DNA from: Kiritimatiellia bacterium | Lineage (GTDB): Bacteria > Verrucomicrobiota > Kiritimatiellia > RFP12 > UBA1067 | Assembly (NCBI GenBank): GCA_017959645.1 | Contig: JAGDAE010000296.1 | Coordinates: 1 to 14,119 of the forward strand | Direction of reading: 5' to 3' | Length of the DNA stretch: 14,119 nucleotides | Shown here: one piece after another, positions 7,579 through 13,888 of the stretch | Layout of the letters: every line of letters begins with the position of its first letter | Position numbering within the stretch: the first letter of the stretch is position 1 | The notes under the pieces: model-generated | Told to the model about the DNA's origin: nothing | Databases searched by the model: none | What the model saw: only the letters and a program-made list of their open reading frames with translations | Program-made: the position numbers and the translations under genes

Positions 7579-7608
7579 ATTATATCACAACCGCCAACCA
7601 ACAGTCAA
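7579..7608 (-). promoter_or_regulatory. Promoter of the polysaccharide export operon
   Basis: On the minus strand TTGACT (7603-7608), an 18-bp spacer and TATAAT (7579-7584), with TGA directly before the -10 (extended -10). The -10 is followed by ACGCGCCG, a GC-rich discriminator identical to the one after the tRNA-Tyr -10. Expected transcription start is near 7572. No other promoter of similar quality was found before guaA. Confidence 0.8.
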
Positions 7609-7626
7609 TATGGTACGGCGAAAAAA

Positions 7627-8874
7627 CTACATCTGCTTTTTGGTCGCCTTTTTCAGCGAAACTGCGTTCATGAAATTGAGCGAGTAGAACACAACCAGCA
7701 TCGCGACGACGCCGACGTAGCCGAAGCCAAGCCGGTCGGAGACGAGTATCGCCGCCTGGTTGCCCGCCAGCCCGGCGAATCCCCACGCGGACAGCACCGC
7801 CCCGTGTATCTTCGATATGTTCGTCATCCCGTAGTTGTCCGCCAGAATCGCCGGAATCACCGAGAAGCCGGCGCCGTAGCACGCGTTGATCACCAACAGC
7901 GCGATGCCGATCACCGCCGGGACGAAAGACATCGCCATTATCCCGGTCGAAATGGCCAGAATGATCAGAAGAATGTCGATGCGCCGCGCGAGACGGTCAG
8001 ACCACCACGCGAAAAGGAACCGGCCGCCGCCGTTCATCAACCCCGACAGCGCGATGACCAGCGTAATCAGGCCCTCGGTGTAGCCGACTTCCGGTTTGGC
8101 CATGTACTGCTTCGCGAGCGGAATCAGGCACAGTCCGCACGAGATGTTGAGAAACATGAACAGCCATGATCTGAGGAAATACGAGTCTTTGAAAAGCGTG
8201 CGGTAGCGGAACTCCAGTTCGGGGATTCCGTGCCCGAAACTCTGCTGCTCGACCTTCGGCTTTTTCAGAAGGAACGACGCGATGTACATCGGCACCGCGT
8301 AGAAGACCGCGAACACCGCGAACACTCGCGTGATGCCGTACGTCTCGAATCCGCGCAGCGCGAAGGACGCGACCGACTCGCCCGGCACGCCCCAGGATAT
8401 CCCCTTGAACAGAATCGTCGACAGCGTCGAGCCGAGACCGAACGAAATGATCGGCAGCGCCGCGGCGATCGCTTTGTGCTCGTAGAACCACAGCATCATC
8501 GTCTTCACCGGAGATATGTAGATTATCCCCGTCCCGGTGCCTACGAGAAATCCGTACCCCAGATATATGAGGGATATGCTCCTGAGATTGATCCCGAGCC
8601 CGGTCGTCAGCATTCCGGCGACGAACAGCGTAGTTCCGATCAGCGTCGAAAGCCGTATGTTCTTCTCCACGATCTTGCCGAAAAACGCCGCGCCCGTGCC
8701 GAGAAAAAATATCCCCAGCGAAAACGCGAACTGCACCTGCGCCTTCGTGACCGGATTCCCGGCCGTCGAGATGTAGGACGCTATACCGTCGGAAAAATTC
8801 GTAAACGCATATATCTGGCCTACCGACACGGCGAGCATGAACGCCGGCAGAACGGAATGGACAAATCGCTTCAT
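7627..8874 (-). CDS. MFS transporter, oxalate/formate antiporter (OFA)-like
   Basis: A 415-residue inner-membrane carrier with about 12 predicted helices in two halves separated by a charged loop (KKPKVEQQSFG). Family-type segments include GQIYAFTNFSDG near the N-terminus, SLGIFFLGTGAAFFGKIVEK, YGFLVGTGTGIIYISPVKTMMLWFYEHKA split across helices 4-5, and GGGRFLFAWWSDRLARR at the loop of the second half (MFS loop 8-9 motif). OFA members carry small organic anions such as oxalate, formate or related acids; the substrate here cannot be read from sequence. The ATG at 8874 has AAGGAGT 9 nt upstream. A longer in-frame reading would run back over its own promoter and the tRNA terminator. It is monocistronic: an intrinsic terminator lies upstream and the export-operon promoter lies right after its stop. 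No clear terminator follows. Confidence 0.88.
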   Translation of the reverse strand: MKRFVHSVLPAFMLAVSVGQIYAFTNFSDGIASYISTAGNPVTKAQVQFAFSLGIFFLGTGAAFFGKIVEKNIRLSTLIGTTLFVAGMLTTGLGINLRSISLIYLGYGFLVGTGTGIIYISPVKTMMLWFYEHKAIAAALPIISFGLGSTLSTILFKGISWGVPGESVASFALRGFETYGITRVFAVFAVFYAVPMYIASFLLKKPKVEQQSFGHGIPELEFRYRTLFKDSYFLRSWLFMFLNISCGLCLIPLAKQYMAKPEVGYTEGLITLVIALSGLMNGGGRFLFAWWSDRLARRIDILLIILAISTGIMAMSFVPAVIGIALLVINACYGAGFSVIPAILADNYGMTNISKIHGAVLSAWGFAGLAGNQAAILVSDRLGFGYVGVVAMLVVFYSLNFMNAVSLKKATKKQM

Positions 8875-8883
8875 TTTCTCGCT

Positions 8884-8890
8884 ACTCCTT
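8884..8890 (-). promoter_or_regulatory. Ribosome binding site of the MFS transporter
   Basis: AAGGAGT on the minus strand, 9 nt before the ATG at 8874. This near-consensus Shine-Dalgarno decides the start against the longer in-frame reading. Confidence 0.8.
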
Positions 8891-8907
8891 GTGTTTAATG
8901 GGGCGGT

Positions 8908-8937
8908 ATTATACCAAATATTGTGTATTCCGGGCAA
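8908..8937 (-). promoter_or_regulatory. Promoter of the MFS transporter
   Basis: TTGCCC (8932-8937), an 18-bp spacer and TATAAT (8908-8913), with TGG directly before the -10. The -10 lies in a small palindrome GGTATAATACC. It begins about 9 bp downstream of the tRNA-Tyr terminator. Leader of about 27 nt including the ribosome binding site. Confidence 0.75.
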
Positions 8938-8946
8938 TAGGGAAAC

Positions 8947-8970
8947 AAAAAACTTCGCATGGAAGCGAAG
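8947..8970 (-). terminator. Intrinsic terminator of tRNA-Tyr
   Basis: On the minus strand CTTCGC-TTCCAT-GCGAAG (8953-8970) forms a 6-bp stem with a 6-nt loop, directly followed by six T (8947-8952). It starts 5 nt after the CCA end of tRNA-Tyr and insulates the MFS promoter. Confidence 0.88.
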
Positions 8971-8974
8971 CGGA

Positions 8975-9060
8975 TGGTGGTGGGGCAAGGATTCGAACCT
9001 TGGAAGGCGTAAGCCAGCAGATTTACAGTCTGCCCTCGTTGACCGCTTGAGTATCCCACC
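8975..9060 (-). tRNA. tRNA-Tyr (anticodon GUA)
   Basis: Minus-strand class II tRNA of 86 nt with encoded CCA (8975-8977). Acceptor GGTGGG pairs with CCCACC. The D-arm is CTC/GAG, the anticodon arm is GCAGA-CTGTAAA-TCTGC with GTA in the loop, there is a long variable arm with GGC/GCC stem, and the T-arm is CAAGG-TTCGAAT-CCTTG. It matches bacterial tRNA-Tyr closely. Position 7 (A) faces C66, an unpaired closing position of the acceptor stem. Confidence 0.96.
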
Positions 9061-9099
9061 GAAACGAAAACGGCGCGTAGTATATCATACTTCGCGCCG
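9061..9099 (-). terminator. Hairpin terminator of infA-yebC, overlapping the tRNA-Tyr promoter
   Basis: After the yebC stop, a 29-bp near-perfect inverted repeat (9071-9099) reads CGGCGCG, A, AGTAT, GAT, ATACT, A, CGCGCCG: 7 bp, an A-A mismatch, 5 bp and a 3-nt loop. It is followed by TTTTCGTTTC (9061-9070), a T-rich tail. This fits an intrinsic terminator. Its 3' arm contains the tRNA-Tyr -10 element and start point. Confidence 0.72.
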
Positions 9100-9108
9100 T
9101 ATCGTCAA
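9079..9108 (-). promoter_or_regulatory. Promoter of tRNA-Tyr
   Basis: TTGACG (9103-9108), 18-bp spacer, TATACT (9079-9084) with TGA directly before it. The discriminator ACGCGCCG contains GCGCC, like stringently controlled stable-RNA promoters of E. coli. Expected start near 9072, about 12 nt before the mature tRNA 5' end. Confidence 0.8.
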
Positions 9109-9127
9109 TAGCGAGTTTCAAAAAATT

Positions 9128-9892
9128 TCAGCCCTCGGCCTCGAGCGCCGCGTCAACCTCGTCGGACGTCTCCATGTTGTGGTACACGTCCTGGGTGTCT
9201 TCGAGATCTTCGAGCATTTCGACGAACTTGTTGACCGCCTTGGCGACGGCGATGTCGTTCACCGGATTGGTCATGTTCGGAACCAGCCCGATCGCGCTGT
9301 TCTCTTCGTCGATCGCGATGCCGGCGGCCTTGATCGCCTCGCTAACGGTGACGAAGTCGTTCGGCTGGCACTTGACGGTGAAACCGCCGTCCTCGACGAT
9401 CACATCCTCGGCTCCGGCCTCGAGCGCGACTTCCATCACGCGGTCTTCGGTCACTCCGTCCGCAGCCGGAATCATAACCTGTCCGAGACGGTCGAAGAGT
9501 CTCGAAGCGCTGCCCGGCTTCGCAAGCTCTATACCGTTCTTCTTGAAGACGTTCGACACTTCCGCCGCAGCGCGGTTCTTGTTGTCGGTAAGAACCCGAA
9601 CCACGATTGCGGTGCCGTTCTTGATGCCCTCGTACTGGGCATCGACCATTTCGGCCGACTCGAGTTCGCCGGTTCCCTTCTTTATCGCACGGTCGATGTT
9701 GTCGTTCGGCATCTGCGCCGCCTTCGCCTTCGCGATCAGCGTGCGCAGCGTCGGATTGTTGTCCGGATTGCCGCCCTTCGCTTTCACGACGATTGTGATT
9801 TCCTTGCCCAGCTTGGAGAATATTTTCCCCTTCTTGGCGTCCGCCGCGCCCTTAGCGCGCTTGATAGTCGCCCAGTGGCTGTGTTCCGACAT
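9128..9892 (-). CDS. yebC: YebC/PmpR (TACO1) family protein
   Basis: A 254-residue cytoplasmic protein matching the YebC family over its whole length. It has the N-terminal HSHWATIKRAKGAADAKKG and KIFSKLGKEI, GGNPDNNPTLR, KAKAAQMPNDNIDRAIKKGTGE, then YEGI, VLTDNKNRAAAEVSNVFKKNG and a C-terminal EDLEDTQDVYHN, all in family order. Members have been described as DNA-binding transcriptional regulators (PmpR), and mitochondrial TACO1 and bacterial YebC also act on translation, including relief of ribosome stalling. The length is usual for the family (about 240-255). The gene begins 20 bp after infA; ATG at 9892 follows AGAGGAG with a longish spacing of about 12 nt. The coupling to infA fits a translation-related role. 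Confidence 0.95.
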   Translation of the reverse strand: MSEHSHWATIKRAKGAADAKKGKIFSKLGKEITIVVKAKGGNPDNNPTLRTLIAKAKAAQMPNDNIDRAIKKGTGELESAEMVDAQYEGIKNGTAIVVRVLTDNKNRAAAEVSNVFKKNGIELAKPGSASRLFDRLGQVMIPAADGVTEDRVMEVALEAGAEDVIVEDGGFTVKCQPNDFVTVSEAIKAAGIAIDEENSAIGLVPNMTNPVNDIAVAKAVNKFVEMLEDLEDTQDVYHNMETSDEVDAALEAEG

Positions 9893-9912
9893 TTCTTGCT
9901 TTGCTCCTCTTG

Positions 9913-10140
9913 TTAGACTTTGTGACGGTAGGTTATGCGGCCCTTGCTCAGGTCGTACGGCGAAATCTCGACGGTTATCCTGTCGCCGATCGCGATCTTG
10001 ATGAAGAACTTCCTCATCTTTCCCGAGATGTGCGCGAGCACTTCGTGCCCGTTCTCCAGCTGAACTTTGTACATCGTCGCAGGCAGAACCTTGGTGACCG
10101 TGCCGGTCACCTCGATCGCCTGATCTTCTTCTTTCGCCAT
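9913..10140 (-). CDS. infA: Translation initiation factor IF-1
   Basis: A 75-residue S1/OB-fold protein with the canonical IF-1 pattern: MAKEEDQAIEVTGTVTKVLP, then YKVQLENGHEVLAHISGKMRKFFI, GDRITVEISPYDL and SKGRITYR. IF-1 binds the ribosomal A site and supports IF-2/IF-3 in initiation. The start at 10140 gives the family-standard N-terminus (MAKE); a longer in-frame reading passes through tRNA-Gln and is rejected. Shine-Dalgarno is weak (AAGG about 14 nt upstream). It has its own promoter just upstream and shares a transcript with yebC. Wholly ordinary in length and motifs. Confidence 0.97.
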   Translation of the reverse strand: MAKEEDQAIEVTGTVTKVLPATMYKVQLENGHEVLAHISGKMRKFFIKIAIGDRITVEISPYDLSKGRITYRHKV

Positions 10141-10178
10141 GCCGTTTGTTTTACCTTGTTTCGACTTGAATGGGGGAG

Positions 10179-10207
10179 ATTTTACCATTTTTGCGTCGTT
10201 CGCGCAA
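10179..10207 (-). promoter_or_regulatory. Promoter of infA-yebC
   Basis: TTGCGC (10202-10207), 17-bp spacer, TAAAAT (10179-10184), with TGG directly before the -10. Followed by CTCCCCC. Leader of about 30 nt to the infA ATG. Confidence 0.68.
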
Positions 10208-10254
10208 CCCCCCGCCACCACTTTTTTGACCGTGGCCGGCGCCACTCCGTCTAT

Positions 10255-10328
10255 TGGTTGTCCCGGGTGGATTCGAACCACCTCGAAGGGTATCAAAAAC
10301 CCCTATGCTGCCATTACATCACGGGACA
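10255..10328 (-). tRNA. tRNA-Gln (anticodon UUG)
   Basis: Minus-strand tRNA of 74 nt with encoded CCA (10255-10257). Acceptor TGTCCCG pairs with CGGGACA over 7 bp. The anticodon arm is GGGGT-TTTTGAT-ACCCT with TTG in the loop, and the T-arm is GGTGG-TTCGAAT-CCACC. The 5' ten nucleotides are also the last codons and stop of ispE. No T-tract terminator is seen after it. Confidence 0.93.
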
Positions 10329-11110
10329 GTTTTCTGATATGATACCAAATTTTCCGTCGCCCATGTGCGAAAACCGGTTTCTTTTTCGATGCGGCGTGCG
10401 ATTTCGTCCGCCCGCTCCGGAGAATCGGCGAAAGCGAAAACGGTCGATCCGCTGCCGCTCATCATGGCCTCGCGCCCGCCTGCCGCCGCCAGCGCCGTCA
10501 GTGCCGTGCCGATTTCCGGATGGATCGCTATCGCCGCGGCCTGGAGATCGTTGACGCGACCTTGCGGACGCTCGCGTCGCGCCGCGCACCTTGCATACAC
10601 CTCCGCCGTGGATGAATGCACGCCGGGATTCACGAGAACGATATCTACCCTCTCCGCACGGTCGAGCACCATCGTTCGCTCTCCGCGGCCTTCCATAAGA
10701 ACCGGCGAACCCGACTGCGCGAGAACCAGCGCCGGCACGTCGCTCCCCACCGATGCGCCGATCGCCGCCAGCTCCTCGAGTGTTTTGCCGAGCTTCCACA
10801 TTTCGTTCAGCGCGATCAGCGTCGCCGCGGCATCGGCGCTGCCGCCGCCCAGCCCCCCGCCGACCGGGATGCGCTTCTCGACGCGTATGCGCGCGCCGCG
10901 CGAACCTTCCGGATCGAGCGCGCGCGCCGCCTTTACGCAAAGATCGTCCGCGAAACCGGTGTCGCAGCTTATCCCTTCAGCTTCGGAAATCCCGATCGTA
11001 TCCGCGAGCGCGATCGGCATCACGATCGACCTGAGCTCGTGATAGCCGTCAGCGCGTATTCCGTAAACCTCGAGCGTCAGGTTTACCTTGGCGTATGCCT
11101 TTATCGTCAC
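10319..11110 (-). CDS. ispE: 4-diphosphocytidyl-2-C-methyl-D-erythritol kinase
   Basis: IspE phosphorylates CDP-ME with ATP in the MEP route to isoprenoids. The 263-residue protein has the GHMP-kinase motifs in order: AYAKVNLTLEV with DGYHEL (5-26), PVGGGLGGGSADAAA (82-96, ATP loop), GSDVP (122-126, with the presumed catalytic Asp124), VNPGVHSSTAEVY, NDLQ, and MSGSGSTVFA (217-226). Length is slightly shorter than the common 280-300. The start is GTG at 11110, 6 bp after the upstream secreted-protein gene, without a clear Shine-Dalgarno. The N-terminus MTIKAYAKVN is right for the family, so coupling is likely. Its stop codon (10319-10321) lies inside the tRNA-Gln gene. Probably third gene of the operon starting with the aminotransferase. 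Confidence 0.96.
   Translation of the reverse strand: MTIKAYAKVNLTLEVYGIRADGYHELRSIVMPIALADTIGISEAEGISCDTGFADDLCVKAARALDPEGSRGARIRVEKRIPVGGGLGGGSADAAATLIALNEMWKLGKTLEELAAIGASVGSDVPALVLAQSGSPVLMEGRGERTMVLDRAERVDIVLVNPGVHSSTAEVYARCAARRERPQGRVNDLQAAAIAIHPEIGTALTALAAAGGREAMMSGSGSTVFAFADSPERADEIARRIEKETGFRTWATENLVSYQKTVP
10339..10347 (-). promoter_or_regulatory. Candidate extended -10 promoter for tRNA-Gln inside ispE
   Basis: TGG-TATCAT on the minus strand, 10 nt before the tRNA-Gln 5' end, within the last codons of ispE. No convincing -35 is visible 16-18 bp upstream. Start would be only 3-4 nt before the mature tRNA. The tRNA may equally come from the ispE transcript. Confidence 0.45.
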
Positions 11111-11116
11111 TGCGGC

Positions 11117-12541
11117 TTACTGCATCCCCGCCGCCATCATCGCGCCCATCGCGGCGTTGACGATCGAAGCGATTCCCTTTATCTCGTCCGTCGAGATTCT
11201 GAACACGCCCTTTATCTTGTCGCCGTCGCGCCAACCCGCAGAGGCGCTTCCGGCGACCGGTTCGACGGGAAGCTGCGCGACGAGCAGTTTGATCTGCCCG
11301 AACGCCTCCTGCGGCGCCATCGGCAGCAGCTGGTCGATCGCCGCGCGAAGCAGTCCGTACACCGATATGAAACCTGCGGAAAGCACCTGCCTGTCTTTCA
11401 CGTCCGGCAGCGTCGCGGCGAAGCGCTCGCCGGGCGCGGCGACGAATTCGCGATCTTTCAGACGGTACGCGAAGCGCTGCGCCGGACCTTTCCATTCAAA
11501 TCCCGAGATTTCGGCCACCGCCGCGTCGTATTCGTTTTTGAAAGCTTCCGGATCGAAATTGTCGAACGCGGGATTCTGCGCCGCCGACATGCAGGCCGCA
11601 GCCATCGCCGGGATGTCGATCGTAAGCGAGAAATCGTTCGCGTCGCCGCCGCACGCGATGAACTGCGAAAGTTCGATTTCGTGTTTGCGAAGAACATCCT
11701 CCGCCGCCGCATACGCCTCGGCTATGCGCCAGCATCCGACATCCGCCGCGTGCTCGCCGGCGTAAAACGCGGATTTGTCCGCGAACGCGAGCGGCGACGC
11801 GATGGCGCCCTTCTCGACCCCGGCGAAGAGATTCTCGTCGGCGATCTTGAGGACGAACGCCACATCCGCGCCTTTGTCGCCAAGCGTGAACGACGCCTTC
11901 AATCCGTTTATGCTGTCGAGCAGCACTTTGGCGGAGGCGATCGCGTTCCTGTTCGTGGCGTCGGCCGTCTTGAGCGCCTCGTCCACCACCACGCGCAACG
12001 CCTCGATGCCGCGGCGCGGAACCGCGACACGCACAAGACTGCCCTTCATCGGGGCCGACGCCGCAGGTATCTCGCCAAGCGCCTTCTTCGCCAGCTCCGC
12101 ATTCTTGGCGATTCCCGCCCACTTGCCGTCGCCCGAAAACGCCACGAACTGCTCGCCATCGGTGCAGACGCCGTCCTTCTCGGAATATGCCGGATTGGCG
12201 GCCAGAAAACCGTCCTTGCCGACCGTCGCCGGATACAGCAGCGCGCCCTCGCCCGCATCGTCGAGCTTCGCGGCCGACAGCATGTCGGTCTCGAGATAAA
12301 TCGCCGCCAGATACTGCGAATCGACACGCATCGCCCCCATTATGTCGGAATGCGGCGCGTCGGGGATGTTCGCCGCCAGCATCGACCCGATCATCTGGTT
12401 GCCGGTAAGCTCCCCGAGTTTCATCGCGGCCTGCGTCAAAGCCCCTTTGTCCGCGATCTGTATTTCGGCGACCTTCTCCCACGCGGCGAAGACCCGGCAC
12501 GCCGCGACCGCGGCAACGAACAGCATGACTGCTTTTTTCAT
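11117..12541 (-). CDS. Large secreted protein of unknown function
   Basis: I do not recognise this 474-residue protein. It starts with a signal peptide (MKKAVMLFVAAVAACRVFA, cleavage likely after residue 19). The mature chain is Ala/Asp/Lys-rich, mixed alpha/beta, with no lipobox, no later membrane helix and no catalytic motif I can name. It ends with a hydrophobic Ala/Met-rich helix (IVNAAMGAMMAAGMQ). The ATG overlaps the aminotransferase stop (ATGA, 12538-12541) and its stop lies 6 bp before ispE, so it is translated with both enzymes. No link to isoprenoid or amino-acid metabolism can be read from the sequence. Its location would be periplasm or outside, while both neighbours are cytoplasmic. 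Confidence 0.8.
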   Translation of the reverse strand: MKKAVMLFVAAVAACRVFAAWEKVAEIQIADKGALTQAAMKLGELTGNQMIGSMLAANIPDAPHSDIMGAMRVDSQYLAAIYLETDMLSAAKLDDAGEGALLYPATVGKDGFLAANPAYSEKDGVCTDGEQFVAFSGDGKWAGIAKNAELAKKALGEIPAASAPMKGSLVRVAVPRRGIEALRVVVDEALKTADATNRNAIASAKVLLDSINGLKASFTLGDKGADVAFVLKIADENLFAGVEKGAIASPLAFADKSAFYAGEHAADVGCWRIAEAYAAAEDVLRKHEIELSQFIACGGDANDFSLTIDIPAMAAACMSAAQNPAFDNFDPEAFKNEYDAAVAEISGFEWKGPAQRFAYRLKDREFVAAPGERFAATLPDVKDRQVLSAGFISVYGLLRAAIDQLLPMAPQEAFGQIKLLVAQLPVEPVAGSASAGWRDGDKIKGVFRISTDEIKGIASIVNAAMGAMMAAGMQ

Positions 12542-13824
12542 CGTTTATTTCCTTCTTTGAGTTCGCGTATCGCGTCGTCCACGCACGCGAACAGATGATC
12601 GAGTTTATTCAGGGGAATGGTGGAAAACGCGAGCCGCAAAAGTCCCGACAGCACGACCGTGCCGATCGAATGCTTCGCGATAAGCAGCTTTCTTGCCGCC
12701 TCGGCATCGGCGCCGACCGGTTTCACGCACATGAAATAGCCGCTGTTGAAAGGCATCGCCTCGAAGCTTTCGGCGTATTTGGGATTCTTCGCGAGAATGG
12801 CGCGTATCTTGAGATAGCGCCGCTTGAGAACCGCGTACTTCTCGCGTTTCTGCGCCGCGTAGCCGGGATCGGAATACGCCGCGATCGCGAGGTGCTGTCC
12901 GAGCGCGGAGGCGTTGGATATGCTGCTGCGCACGTTGCCCGCCGCCTTCGCCTCGAGCGCGGCGAGCTGTTCGTCGCTCGCACCCTTGAACGCGAACGAG
13001 ACGAAGCCGACCCTGAGCCCCCAGACGTAATCTTCTTTCGTGGTGCCGTCGAGCTTTACCGCCAGCACGTTCGGATCGAGCGTCGCGAATTCGGCGAACA
13101 TCGATTCGGCGTGAATGCCTTTCTCGTAGACCAGCCCGAAGTAGGCGTCGTCGAGTATGACGACCGTCTTCTTGCCCGCCTTCGCCGCCGCGCGCACGGC
13201 CGAGACGATCTTCTTCGCGTCCGACACCGTCGCGGTATAGCCGGTCGGGTTGTTCGGGAAATTGAGAATGAGTATCTTCTTATTCCCCGGCGCGAGCAGG
13301 GCCTCCTTCATCGCGGCAGCATCGAATCCGCCGCGGCGGAAGGTATTGAACTTGCGCACCTTGCATCCGACCGCCGTCTTGAAAATGAGCTCGTAGTTGT
13401 CCCAGAAAAGATCGGGAATGACCAGCTCGTCGCCGGCGCCCGCGAACAGTTCCGCCGCGATCCTAAGCCCGTGGGTAAGCGCGTTCGTGACGACCGGTTT
13501 CGAGAAACGCACCTTCTTCAGCGAAGGATTCTTCTCGATCTGCATCTGCTTCCACCGCTCGCGCAATTTCGGCAGACCGAAACTGCCGGCGTAGAGAAAC
13601 GCCTTCTTGTCGAGCGCGATATTGCGCCGAAAGCAGTCCATCACCAGCGGGGAACCGTCCTCCTCGAAAGCCATGCCGATGGTGGCGTTGGTCTCGCACG
13701 ACTTCGCCTCCGCTCCTTGGCCGAGTATGCCGCCGTAGGGGAAATACATCCTGCGCCCGGCCGGCGACAGAAAATCCGCCGCCTCCCCGAGCGTCTTGTT
13801 CAATTTCGTCGCCAGAATATCCAT
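12538..13824 (-). CDS. PLP-dependent aminotransferase, class I/II fold
   Basis: A 428-residue fold-type I aminotransferase. Visible active-site segments: LNFPNNPTGY (187-196), ILDDAYFG (223-230, Asp225 and Tyr228 for the cofactor), VKLDGTTKEDYVWGLRVGF (256-274) with Lys263 as the presumed Schiff-base lysine and Arg271 for the phosphate, and GLLRLAFS with Arg397 as the presumed substrate carboxylate binder. The N-terminal part has YFPYGGILGQGAEAK and FLYAGSFGLPKLRERW, seen in a group of longer aspartate/aromatic-type aminotransferases whose substrate is not settled. It is first in the probable operon with the secreted protein and ispE. The ATG at 13824 lacks a Shine-Dalgarno and lies only 11 nt after a TATAAT; an in-frame stop just upstream excludes a longer start, and the next Met is at residue 26. 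Confidence 0.9.
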   Translation of the reverse strand: MDILATKLNKTLGEAADFLSPAGRRMYFPYGGILGQGAEAKSCETNATIGMAFEEDGSPLVMDCFRRNIALDKKAFLYAGSFGLPKLRERWKQMQIEKNPSLKKVRFSKPVVTNALTHGLRIAAELFAGAGDELVIPDLFWDNYELIFKTAVGCKVRKFNTFRRGGFDAAAMKEALLAPGNKKILILNFPNNPTGYTATVSDAKKIVSAVRAAAKAGKKTVVILDDAYFGLVYEKGIHAESMFAEFATLDPNVLAVKLDGTTKEDYVWGLRVGFVSFAFKGASDEQLAALEAKAAGNVRSSISNASALGQHLAIAAYSDPGYAAQKREKYAVLKRRYLKIRAILAKNPKYAESFEAMPFNSGYFMCVKPVGADAEAARKLLIAKHSIGTVVLSGLLRLAFSTIPLNKLDHLFACVDDAIRELKEGNKR

Positions 13825-13835
13825 AACGGTGGTGT

Positions 13836-13844
13836 ATTATATCA
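13836..13844 (-). promoter_or_regulatory. Extended -10 promoter of the aminotransferase operon
   Basis: TGA-TATAAT on the minus strand (TATAAT at 13836-13841). No clear -35 hexamer at 16-18 bp. Expected start near 13829, leaving a leader of about 5 nt before the ATG at 13824. Followed by ACACCACCG. Confidence 0.65.
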
Positions 13845-13864
13845 TATTTTGCCGCCGCCGTGCG

Positions 13865-13882
13865 AAAATACCGGCAAGCCGG
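13865..13882 (-). terminator. Possible weak terminator of the TerB-like gene
   Basis: CCGG-CTTG-CCGG (13871-13882 on the minus strand) followed by TATTTT (13865-13870). The stem is only 4-5 bp, so this is a weak call; it lies 7 bp after the stop codon of the upstream gene. Confidence 0.3.
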
Positions 13883-13888
13883 AACGCA

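Noticed and set aside
7609..7629. Possible terminator after the MFS transporter
   Set aside because: Only a T-run after the stop codon; no stem of useful length precedes it.
8875..8988. Extension of the MFS transporter to 8988
   Set aside because: Would translate through its own promoter, the tRNA-Tyr terminator and the tRNA 3' end.
10232..10245. Perfect hairpin GTGGC-CGGC-GCCAC after tRNA-Gln considered as its terminator
   Set aside because: No T-tract follows in the minus direction (an A-rich run follows instead), so there is no support for intrinsic termination.
10141..10296. Extension of infA to 10296
   Set aside because: Passes through tRNA-Gln; family N-terminus is MAKE at 10140.
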